Shown: piece after piece, positions 36,301 through 46,437 of the stretch
Layout of the letters: each line of letters opens with the position of its first letter
Position numbering within the stretch: the first letter of the stretch is position 1
Origin: Himantopus leucocephalus
Lineage: Eukaryota; Chordata; Aves; Charadriiformes; Recurvirostridae
Direction: 5' to 3'
DNA length: 64,000 nucleotides
Assembly: GCA_003993805.1 (NCBI GenBank)
Contig: RSEF01000001.1
Coordinates: forward strand, 92,475,348-92,539,347
The notes under the pieces: generated by a model
What the model was told of the DNA's origin: nothing
Seen by the model: only the letters and a program-made list of their open reading frames with translations
The model's database searches: none
Made by a program: the position numbers and the translations under genes

Positions 36301-38800
36301 AAACAAAACTTCTCAGTATTTTGCAGCCACATTTTTAAGGATCATCTGGTGAGCTTTCAAGGCAGCTCATCCAAAATCAGAAATGGCTGTGTCTTCCTGG
36401 CTTCGCCAGGTTTCTGGATGTGAAAGACAACCCACATGGTTCTACTTCTTGAACCCTTCTGCAGGTAGCAGCTGTATGGTGAGGATGTTGCCTATGGCAT
36501 AACAGTGCTTTCACAGTCAGAGTTGCTGTTGCTAGTGTGGAACCCGAAGCTGTTCTCTGCTGGTGGGCTTTGAACTCTCTGCAAATACTTCACTGGGAAC
36601 TGTGTTTCCTTTTACACCTGCAAGTGTTTCTAGAAAATTTACCTGACTTGGAGGGAGACAGTAGTAGCCAGTTCCTCTATGACGTGAACCGTGAAGCAAT
36701 TATATTCATAATGTATTGCAGCTACTGTGCCAAACTTGTTAAATAGGGTAATGCTGCACTTGGGAACAACGTAGCTTATAGCTACACGGTCCTGTGTAGT
36801 TGTGTGTACGTGCACCCAGTTGTGCAGGTAAAGCCAGAGGTTTTCTGGTTTGGTAGCAGCAATGTGCTACTGCAACCTCAGCTCCTGGGCAACAACTGCT
36901 ATACTCACATCTTCCTATGATGCTGAAATCTCAGTTTTCAAACATGAAACATTCTAAGTGTTTTCTTTAAATGATGGTTGCATGAGGGAAAAAAACAGAA
37001 GATAGGTAAACTGAGGTATAAAAGCACAAAGTGATGCACCCACAATCCATCATCAAGCATGCAGCGAAACTAGAAATAGAATAAATATTTCCGGAGTGCT
37101 GGTGTCGCACTTTGCTGGTGAGAAAGGCAGTTTCCTTTGCAAGCAGGCATCTCATGGTTACCCTCCAGCTACTGCTTGGTTTTAACTCCTCCTTCGGATA
37201 GGTCATGAGGAGGAGTGACTTGGGTTGTTCCAAGACCTGAAATGGGAGACTGGTGTAAATGGCAGATAGCCAGCAGCGAGGAGACATCTGGGATAAGACA
37301 AGGCGCTAAGGTGTGTTGTACATAGTTATGAAACTATTCTACCTTTGTTTTCTGTGTAACGTTATATTTTTAAGAACTGTGCCTGCCTGAGGAGACAGTA
37401 GTTGTTCTGTTCTCTGAATTGCTGTAGCCTCGGGGTGTCAAAGTCATTTAGCGCAGAGGGTTGAATTCCATGTTAAATTATGGTTCGTGGGTCACAGTAT
37501 AAATATACAAATTGCATACTTTCCAGCACAACAGTATCCCAGTGATGTCAGTGGAAGTTCACAGAGGGATCGGCATCACTCAGCTGAACAATTTGCTCCC
37601 TTTTAAGATCACAGCTGTCGAGCTCCATATTTCCCTCTTTCCACCAACTCCTAATTCCAGTTCCTTGAGAGATGCACTCCTGCCTCTTCCCCGCTGCTTG
37701 CTGAAAAAAAACCAGCAGTGATACAGAAATGTGTTCAGGGAGATTCATCAGCCTGGGAGCATTACAGTCTGCCCGTGGACGTGGGTATGTATCTCCTATC
37801 AGCTATGTGGAGTCATGCTTGGAAGCTTTTCTTTGTAACCAGCAAGTCTAAAAAACAGAAGCAGGATCTTATATCCTGTGTCCCTGGATATGGCCTACAG
37901 GTTATGTTTTTATCTCCTTAGTGCAGCATGAACAGAAACAAAATCACTGTTCTTAGTAACTGGATGTTTTTCTTCCTCTAGCCCTAGATCTATTTGAACC
38001 AAGGACACGTAAATGGAAGAAAAATACTTCCATGAACACTAAAGTCTGTTTCCTTGTAGATTTGTGCCCTGTGATGGTCTCACTTTGCTATATAAGAAGG
38101 CTCAGTCCTCGCCTACTCCTTTCTGACTGAAACTTTCCCAAGACTCTCCCATGTGGACCCTCTGGTGTCTAATAGTGTGATGGATTGCACTCAGCCTCAG
38201 CCTTGATCTCCCTAGTTGCACATTTCTGTAAAATCATAACATAATTATTTTGAGTCCTTTCCCCCGCTTTGTCTGAAGTCATTCAACTTATGTAATGGAA
38301 GACACTTGGTTTGCTTGGAAGGGAAATAGGAATGAGAGCAGGAAGGAAGGAAACAAAAAGAAGGATGTAAAACTCGGTAACATGACTAGTTACTGTTTGT
38401 GCTGCTCTTAAGACATTCTGAATGCTAACATTAGGGTTGGGCTGCTGCTCCCCAGCACACAGCACATAAAAGAATGGCTGACTTTCCACACAGGGATGCG
38501 TGCTTGCATAAATCTCCGTATATTCATGTCCTTAAATCTCAACTTCAGCCCTCTTGTCTTGTCTGCTCATCCCATCCCCTCCTCCCTTTGCTCATGTGGG
38601 ACACGGATGTTGCGAGAAGATGTTGAGATTGGAACATCAATTTTCTTTTCTCCCTCACAAATGAGCAGGAGATTGCTTTTAAAGGTATTAAATGGACACA
38701 GGTGGGACTGTAAACTTAAGTGCCTCCACATGGAACATCTGCTGCATGTTCTCCAGTTCCTGTTATCTTTATAGCAGAACTTGATCTTTTAACCCTTTCA
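36301..38800. other. unique non-coding DNA of medium G+C
   Basis: No gene recognised. CCCAGTGATGTCAGTGG (about 37538-37554) may be a scrap of the palindromic amniote repeat. TATATAAG at 38089-38096 has the form of a TATA box but nothing downstream looks like a transcribed unit. The 38060-38290 segment has a repeat-like feel that I could not assign. Confidence 0.45.
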
Positions 38801-38825
38801 TGACTTCCCCCTCCCCCCCCCCCAG
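38801..38825 (+). other. C-run that forms a splice-acceptor-like polypyrimidine tract
   Basis: CTTCCCCCTC is followed by C11 (38813-38823) and AG (38824-38825). A GTGGGT donor-like site preceded by CACAG lies at 38952. The enclosed 126 bases (38826-38951) are open in one frame but encode nothing I recognise. It could be an exon of an unknown transcript, or chance. Confidence 0.2.
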
Positions 38826-38951
38826 TATTTGTGTGAAGAAGATGTGCATTGGCTTTACTTTGAAGTTTGGAGAAGTCACAATGGATCTCTGTGATGTGAC
38901 TGGCATATGGCATAGTGCTTTGAGCTGCGGTGTGCTTAGCAATTTGCACAG

Positions 38952-41870
38952 GTGGGTGGGGGAGGAAGACAAGTGTTGTCCAGGTGTTCTTGGTCTTGCT
39001 ACAGATAAGAGGATTCCAGACGTACCGCAATACATCGAATATCCCTATTGTCCCTCCTTCTCCCCTCCCTCCCTCACATGCTCCCCCCGCCCCAGGAAAT
39101 GTCTGTCTTGGAGGAAGAGCATGCTTGTGGGGATATTCCAAGCTAGATAATATAATCTTAGCCATTTGGGATTTAAAAGAAATGCTTTCTAAATGTTTGC
39201 TTTGGACCCAAAGCAAGTGACTTTTCCTTTCACCTCCCAGATCCATCCCTTCTCTTCTTCCTCCTGCTTCTTCCAAGTCTTCTTGCTTTCATGTTCAGGT
39301 ACAAAATAGAAACCTGGCCCATGTTAGTAGATGTTTAACCTCTTCACTGCTGTCTCTCACCGCTCCATAGCATTTGTTCAACAGAGCTGTGTGGCATTTT
39401 TCTTTGAAGTCCTAATGAAGTCACAGTGGATCCTTGTGTTGGAGCTGCAAGCTGGCTGCCAGGTGAAGCGTTCGCATATCTTTTACATGTGCTCAGCCTG
39501 AAAAGAAAAGGAAAAATTGGCTGAAGGCACACAAAACATGTAGTTCCAAGCTGATTTTAATGTACAATGAGAATGAAAGCTGTGTACTCAGAATGAGGTT
39601 TAACACCAGTTGCTGAATGTACCTAAATGCTAAAACTGTTGATGCCATGTGCATGAGTTCATTTGCAGCTGGAATCGTGAAGAGAGACAACGTGACATAG
39701 AATAAGGAAGAGCTATATTGGTGGAAACCTCATTTTTTTTAAATCTGGTAGTTGTACTGCATAAGAGGCGACCCAAAAAAACAACCTTGTGTAGACACGG
39801 TCCAGCATCGAGCCCTGGAAGCAACAATAAGCAGACCTAATTCTCAGCTATCTGCATGTATACTAAATGCATGTAAAATATTACTGTCCTGATTAGCAGT
39901 CTTTACACTCAGTTGTAGAGTTTTTCATACTGGAACAACCGGACAAGGAGGTGAACAATCAGTACCAAAAAAATATTCCCAAGCAGAATAAGAAAGACAT
40001 CAACTGCCTCTGAAAAACCACGTCAGTGCCCCCTGTTCTGCTCTTCCTTTGCCAGGAATTAGCATTGTGTGTTGCTCTTTTCGAGTACATCTGATACCGT
40101 GGTAAGCACCTGTCTTGTTCTTGTAGTTTTTAGGAATGGATTTGCTTTCTAGGAGAGGGGTTGGAAAAATAAGAAGTGCATGCGGATGCCGAAAAATGTC
40201 TCTTGGCCTTTATGTTACTGCTGTACGTGACTTGAACAAGAGCAGGTGAAACTCTTCCATAAAGTGGTAGTGGTTTTGGCATTTTAGCCATGCAAATTCT
40301 AATTGATCTGCCAGTTTCCCTCACAATCTGACAGTGACCTTTTCCAATACGGTGGTTTCAATAAAAGTTATGGAATGAAAATCCACATGTTTGCATTTTT
40401 AAGACATTATTGCTACTTTTATAAAAGGTGTTGGGACAGGATCAGGGTCTGATATCAAAATAGTCCACTCCATCCTATCTTCTCACAGCTCCTGAACTGC
40501 TATTAGATCTTTTTAACTACACCTTAAGCATCTGGACAGACTTTGCATTGGTGCTTAAGATGTGCATGAGCCTCCTGTAGCCTTTTCCTGCATGATCTCT
40601 TTGCTTTGGATTCATTCCACTTCTGTTCCAGGTTTCTTCCTCTTGTGCTGTTTCCCTTCTTTCCTTTGTCTTTCAGCTTAGTAAAACACCATCTAACAGA
40701 ACCCCACTCCATTAGTTTAAGAAAGTGCTGCTTCCTCTTAGAGAAAAATGAACAATTTAACAACGAAATATCCTTAAACCGAGAAGACTCACGCAAACCA
40801 TGACGCCGCTCAGTATGTATTCCACCGCTTCTCTCCAGCCCATTGTCCAACTTGTTTACTTAGATCACAACTCTCTTTTGGATAATAAATCTCTTGCTAT
40901 GTCCCTACTTACCAGCAAGGGCACGTCGTGGCACTCTTCACGTCCCCCCCAACGCTCACGCCTGATGCTTCTTAGAGCAGTCCCAGCGTTCACCTGGAGC
41001 AAGTACCTGGGCTGAGGTCCACTGCGGAGCAAGAACACAGCCAGTGCCTGCTCCTGGGGTGGGGACTTGGAATTGCTTCTGGGCTCTGCAGCCTAGATGT
41101 CTCGTCTGCTACTTTCTGTGCCCAGAACAATGGCATTTTTCTTAATCGTTCTTGCTTGGCCCCTTGGCAATCTTCTCATTTAAAGAAATAATTCTCTAAG
41201 AGCATACGCCTGGCCATCGTTCACAGGATAAGCACTGTTAATGAACACTTTAGATTTTTAACAGCTACATCTGTGCTTTTGGTTTGGTACTAGGAAAAAA
41301 ACAGTCATTAAACAACAGTTTTGTTTGAAAACAACTGCCGTTCCTGGGATAATTAATGGAATGGTGTTTCCAGAAGTGTATTTAAAACACAAAGAAATGA
41401 CCATGGCTGTCATGAGAGACAGCATTCCCAGAGAGAGTTAATTCAGCATATTTTTGAGTGGTATCTTGTAACGAAGCAAGTCTTAGTGGGAAGTAAAGAA
41501 GTACCTCCTTTACTGTAAACCCTGTGAGAGGTGGCGAAGCCTCCTGTTCTTTGTGGTAAACGCCTTAGGTCAAAACCGGCTTAGCATGTACAGGGAGGCA
41601 TAATTTCTGTTCTCCTCCTTTCCTGAATCCTGTCCCTTTTAGCTGTAACAAAAATTCTAAGCCAACCCATACTTTTTGGATTACTTTAAACCCCATCGCA
41701 GGCCTTTTCTTAAAGCACTTTATTTTGAATAGGAATAGCTCCATGAAAGGACTCTGATATGGGCTGAAACTAAATCAGTTTCAAGGAAATGCAGCTGGAA
41801 GCACACTAATCTAAAAGCTTCCCAGGCAAAGCAGCACAGGCATCTATTCTGTGGGGTGTCTCCGCCCCTA
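38952..41870. other. unique non-coding DNA
   Basis: No gene recognised. A 186-codon minus-strand open frame (38716-39276) overlaps plus-strand frames of 116 and 96 codons. All run through G/C-rich low-complexity stretches and none has a known domain. CpG density rises somewhat near 40800-41030. Confidence 0.5.
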
Positions 41871-42067
41871 GCTAAAGTGTATTAGGGCTTTCTGAGATCC
41901 GTTAACCCTTGCGCTGTGGCGTTGCTTCACGAGCAACATTCGGGGGGGGGGGAAATAAAAGAAAGCGTGTTTTCTTGCAACGCAATGTTTGTAGAGCATG
42001 CAGTTTTCATCTAGTCAGCTGGGTGGAGGATGAAGGGCTTTGTTTCGGCTTTCCCAGACCTTATGCG
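41871..42067. promoter_or_regulatory. CpG cluster, candidate regulatory element
   Basis: Ten CpG dinucleotides lie within about 200 bp, far above the surrounding density, although overall G+C is only moderate. A G11 run is at 41942-41952. Retained CpGs can mark an unmethylated regulatory element or a recently active promoter. No transcription start motif or downstream gene is recognisable, so function is inference only. Confidence 0.3.
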
Positions 42068-44554
42068 TTGAATTTTAATACCAGTTCAATCCCCAGGATG
42101 CAAGCATTTCTGTCATAGGCCATTCCTTTGAATCCCAGTAGAAATGACACAGTTCACGTTACGTTTTATAATACCTCTTGTTCCCACCTCCTCCGCACAT
42201 GGGGCGCTTGTTCATGTGAGCTTGCAACCTAGGCTCACGTGTGTCAGGTCAAGCTGTGACTGAATTTTATAGAAGAATTTCAGCTGTTTACTGAAGAATT
42301 AGAAAAACTGTAACTGACACAGTGTAAGTTTTAGTTGGGAGCAAAGCCAACTAATGGTGTGGGGATTGGGAGAAGGGGAGATGCCAGTAAGTCTGTAGAG
42401 TAGTTCATCCTTCTCTTCACATAGGAACTCTTTTTTCAAAATGAAGGAGGTAAGGGAGGTGATCTCTGTAGATCAATCTAGGCCTAACCAGGCTGTGGAG
42501 TGGCAGGGATTTGCTTTGCTTTTCCCACGTTTTTATCGCATCTGATTTGTATACCCAAACCTTTCACTCTCTCTTTTTGCTACCTTTGAACTAGTTACAA
42601 CCTACACAGCTATCAAGGCTACTGCTCTCCATGACTGTTTCGGGATCCAAGTTACTGACATGTCTATGCAGGAGATATACACCAGAGTTTCTTTTTGGTG
42701 TCTTCAATGTAAGGCTTTAAGTTTGCAGGAGGGTTTAGATGCCATGGTTAAGGCACTTCCCTCATCCGTTCCACCCATGTCCATTTCAGCCTTCCAAAGT
42801 TTTTGTCCTCGGAGCAATGATCAGTTAATGGGAGAGATAAGCCTCCAGTGCTTCAGTTTGTAGCCTGGTATATCAACATTAACCTGTGCTCCTGAAGAGC
42901 TGCTGTGTCCCCCATTGAGCAGTTCCTGCCAAAAGTAGCAGCCTTGGGCATGGGGGTGGGACAGGCAGATGGGGATGCCCCAGCAAAATCCACCTGCAGC
43001 AATGAGAGCAAGCCCTCAGATACCACCGTGGTCCTGGCAGCTAAGACAGTGCTGACAAAGTACCTTTTGACTGCAGCCCCCTGAAAGTGCACCTCTTTTG
43101 CCCCTGGAAGTCACAGTTTACACTAATAAGCTCACTAAAGTCAATCATTGGTATGATTCAAAACTATTTTTAAAAGCACTGAAGTCTGTTTTTCCCTGGA
43201 GACAGCAAAGGTAGAGAAAACAATAGCTGACCAGGTGATTTCATGTTGTGTCAGGTGATGCACTTGCATGTACTTCTAGAAGTGTTTGTATATTGTTTGA
43301 CTTTTAGTTAGGAGAGTTAAGACCACATTCAGGACAGAACATCTAGGTGCTAATGGACTTTTCCACACAGTGTTATAATTAATAACTACGCCAAAGATGG
43401 CAGTGGTGGAGACAAAGTTGATTTCAAAAACTACAGCAGTTACATGATCTGTTTTGAATGTGCTTTTATACTTATATATTTTCACTTAGATATCTACAAA
43501 TATACCTGTCTATATTTATAAATGCAGAAAGAGATTCACTGATATGACATGTATGCATGAATAACAGCATACTACAGTCTCTAATACCAGCATGTCTGAT
43601 TTTCTATATTATAATGTTTTCTAAGTTTTCATTGCATTCTGAAATAAGACTGTCAGTCTCTATTATCTTTTTGCAAATGTTTTTCACAAGTTTACATAGA
43701 AAAATGTGGAGTTTAAAAGAAGATGTGTGCATAATTAGTGTATTATGAATGATGTAGTTAATAAGAGCCATGTTAGGCCTGAAACACAAAAAGAGGCAAA
43801 ATAAATTTCATTATTGATATCCATCAGGACCTCCTGCTGTTTAGTCAGAGGCAGAAAATGAATATATTTGATGTATGAATGGTTTTCCTGCACTCTTACA
43901 GTGAGGTCACAGACTCTTATGATTAAGAAAATTGGAGTCCAACCTAGAAATGACACTACAGGTACGCTGCCATCAGAAGAATAGTGCTGCCCTCCTTCCC
44001 CAAATGGCCTTGTGCTTCCATTGATGGTCATGCAGACATGGGGTCCTTTTCCTTGAGAAGGAGCTGCTGGGGAGGGGGTGAGAGCTCGTGGAGAGAGGGG
44101 AGCACGGCTCAGCCCTGCCATCAGCAACCCACAGTTTGATCAGTGTTAACCCGGTGGTGAAACCCCACCTTAGCTCCCAGTCTAGCCGTGGGCATATTGC
44201 AACTCCTTCTGCTTCATTTCCACCTCTTTTTGCTTCAGTTCCCCTGTGTCTGAGTTGCTCGTGTTTTTACATAACTTTGGGAAGGAAAGTCTGTTCCTGT
44301 TTACTAAAGTTGCTATATTTGCCTTCTGCATTGCTTAGATGCAGAGAGAAGGAGAAGGAGCATCCAAGTACCTCCTGCGAAGAAGCTGGCCTTTGAAACG
44401 TGTTTTGCTAGGCTTGCCTCAGCCCAGATGCTCCCCCAAGAGCGAGTGCTGTGGCTTTAAGGCTATCGTCCCAGATCCACATCACACCCACATATTTGTC
44501 CTCTCTTTGCACAGCCAGTGCCAAGCAGTGACATCTACTATAGTCTCTGGGACA
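42068..44554. other. unique non-coding DNA
   Basis: No gene recognised. CACTAAAGTCAATCATTGG near 43133-43151 may be another trace of the palindromic repeat. From about 44020 the G+C content rises toward the CpG cluster. A 130-codon minus-strand frame (43735-44127) and a 102-codon plus-strand frame (44088-44396) have no domain signature. Confidence 0.5.
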
Positions 44555-44813
44555 CGCTGGTCTCTGCAGCGGAGGAAAAAGGGGACGAGGGGGAGGGTGG
44601 CAGCCGGGGGAGAGCACAAATCCCGCTGTGTTCCAGGAGGATGAGTCACTTCCTCACACCAGCTCTGCGATGCTTTATTTATTGCCGCTCCGCTGATATG
44701 AAGCTCAGCTCCCTCGTCCCTCAGCGGCGTCCCCGGGCTCGGCCTCCCTGCCTGCTGCCCCATTAATCACGCGGGGCCGTTAGGGAGTGCACACAGAGCG
44801 GGAGTCCTGCCCG
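44555..44813. promoter_or_regulatory. CpG-island-like segment, candidate promoter or enhancer
   Basis: I count 18 CpG dinucleotides in about 260 bp, the highest density in the window, together with high G+C. It contains a perfect AP-1-type site TGAGTCA (44642-44648), a TTTATTTATTGCC stretch, and CGGCGTCCCCGGGCTCGG. Such a segment in a gene-free region is typically a distal CpG-rich regulatory element, the promoter of a non-coding RNA, or the first exon of a gene whose remaining exons lie outside. Overlapping open frames of 70-100 codons on both strands are a by-product of low stop density. No function can be proven from the sequence. Confidence 0.42.
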
Positions 44814-46093
44814 CCAGTGGCCTTTAGCTGTCTCCAGTTCAATGAAATTACCTTGTGTGAAGACTTGTTTTATGAGAGATTGGTTTATTTGTAACTAAAC
44901 TACTTCCTCCGTTATTTGATAAGCTCAAATATTTGCTACTGATAGTCAGAGAGTGTCACATTTATTATCCTGTTTCAGGCATTGCTTAACTCCTTTGTAT
45001 TAGGCTTCTTTAACCCCTTTGAGGACAGCAGAAAAAAGGCTGGAAAAGTCTTATTCCTATTACTCACACTTTGAAAAGGATTGGGGTTTATCCTGTAAGG
45101 GTTGTGGCTTGATTGAATTAAATTACTTTACAGTAATTCTTTATACATTTAACACAACATTCAGCAGGGCTGACTCACACTATTTGTTAGAAATCCAAAA
45201 TAAAAGGAAAAGAAAACTGAAAAATGCCTTTTTCTTCCTTCATATATTGTAATGTTTCTAGGTTTAAATAAATGGCTGCATGTGAATGTGAAGCATCATG
45301 GTCTCAAGGATGGGGCACATATATCATTACTAAGTCCTATTTGCTGCCTTGACCCTGGTGGCCATGTCACCTGTGACACATTCATGCCTCAGTTTGTGTT
45401 TTATTAACCCTGCTTGAAAAACCGACTTGCTTAGCTTTTTAAAGACATCTGATGTCTTTGGAAAAATAAAAAGCCCTACAGCTTTAAGATGTAAGTAATA
45501 CTTTTATAATAACCTACTTCCATACAGTCTCAAATTTTCCCCAGACTTTTTTTTCTTTTGTGGAGGTCAAGGGGTTATTATTCAGCTATTTACTTCTGAG
45601 GACTCCAGCAGTAAATCACAGTCCAAATACAAAAAGGTACTTGTATATGTTAGGAAGAACAAAAGTGCTTAACTGTATCAGAGCAATCTTTAGGAACCCC
45701 ATCTACCTATTCTGGCCCTGCAGCACTTAAAAAATTTTCTTGAGCACTTGGTGTTCCAGTAGCATACATTCTGTAAGCAGTGCTGCCTTACCTAACCTGA
45801 GCATTTCAGCTCCTGTCTGCCAACATTGCAGATTTCTACATCACTAACCTCCAGAAGCTATGCTTAAATGAGGTCAGGGCAGGGAAATGAAGAAACAACT
45901 ACTCTTTGTCTAATAAAGAGGAGTAGGAGCTCGGGATCTGGGGCTGTGAGATGGAGAGGGTCTCCAATCCCGTTTGGTGCTCTTACAGCATCACAGCTTC
46001 AAGACTTTGAGATACCTGAGGCCAGAGGGAAAATCTGTAAAAGAAAGCCCGTGCCTGCCACAGCTGGAGAGTGTGGTCATTTTTCTAATGAAT
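44814..46093. other. unique non-coding DNA next to the CpG segment
   Basis: Mixed-composition sequence without repeats. The first 200 bases (to about 45020) are free of low complexity and could be part of the same regulatory element. No gene recognised. Confidence 0.45.
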
Positions 46094-46141
46094 ATTAGAG
46101 AATGGTCATTATTCATTATTAGAGAATGGTCATTATTCTCT
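46094..46141. repeat. 24-bp tandem repeat, two copies, with inverted symmetry
   Basis: A 21-bp core (ATTAGAGAATGG followed by TCATTATTC) occurs at 46094-46114 and again at 46118-46138, period 24. AGAGAAT in the unit can pair with ATTCTCT at its end, so each copy can also fold on itself. Confidence 0.85.
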
Positions 46142-46393
46142 GATGGGGATGGTGTCGTTCCAGGACTGCTCACGCATTTTGCCCAGAGAGACTTCAAGGC
46201 ATTTTGTGCTGGAGCCAGCAGGCTTTGGGGAAGGGCTTAGGGCTGGTGAAACAGCATTGTGCCCAGAGCTATCGGTGTGTTTGACCGCAGGAACAGCTTG
46301 CTGTGTATGTGCTTATCAGGGGCTGCAGTGAGCCAGTCCTGCTGCTCACAATGCAGTACACTAAATCCTATCTGAAATTAATGGGACTGCTCT

Positions 46394-46397
<4 letters not shown>
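46142..46397. other. short unique non-coding stretch
   Basis: No gene recognised. CTGAAATTAATGGGACTGCTC near 46371-46391 may be a scrap of the palindromic amniote repeat. Confidence 0.4.
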
Positions 46398-46425
<28 letters not shown>

Positions 46426-46437
46426 NGAAAAAAAAAG
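46398..46437. repeat. poly-A run with single-N gap
   Basis: A28, one N at 46426, then G and a second A-run. As at 1479 and 14856, the N lies in a homopolymer where reads failed, so length is unknown. Confidence 0.9.

Noticed and set aside
38089..38096. TATATAAG as a promoter
   Set aside because: No transcript-like sequence follows, no CpG enrichment is present, and such words are common in this composition.
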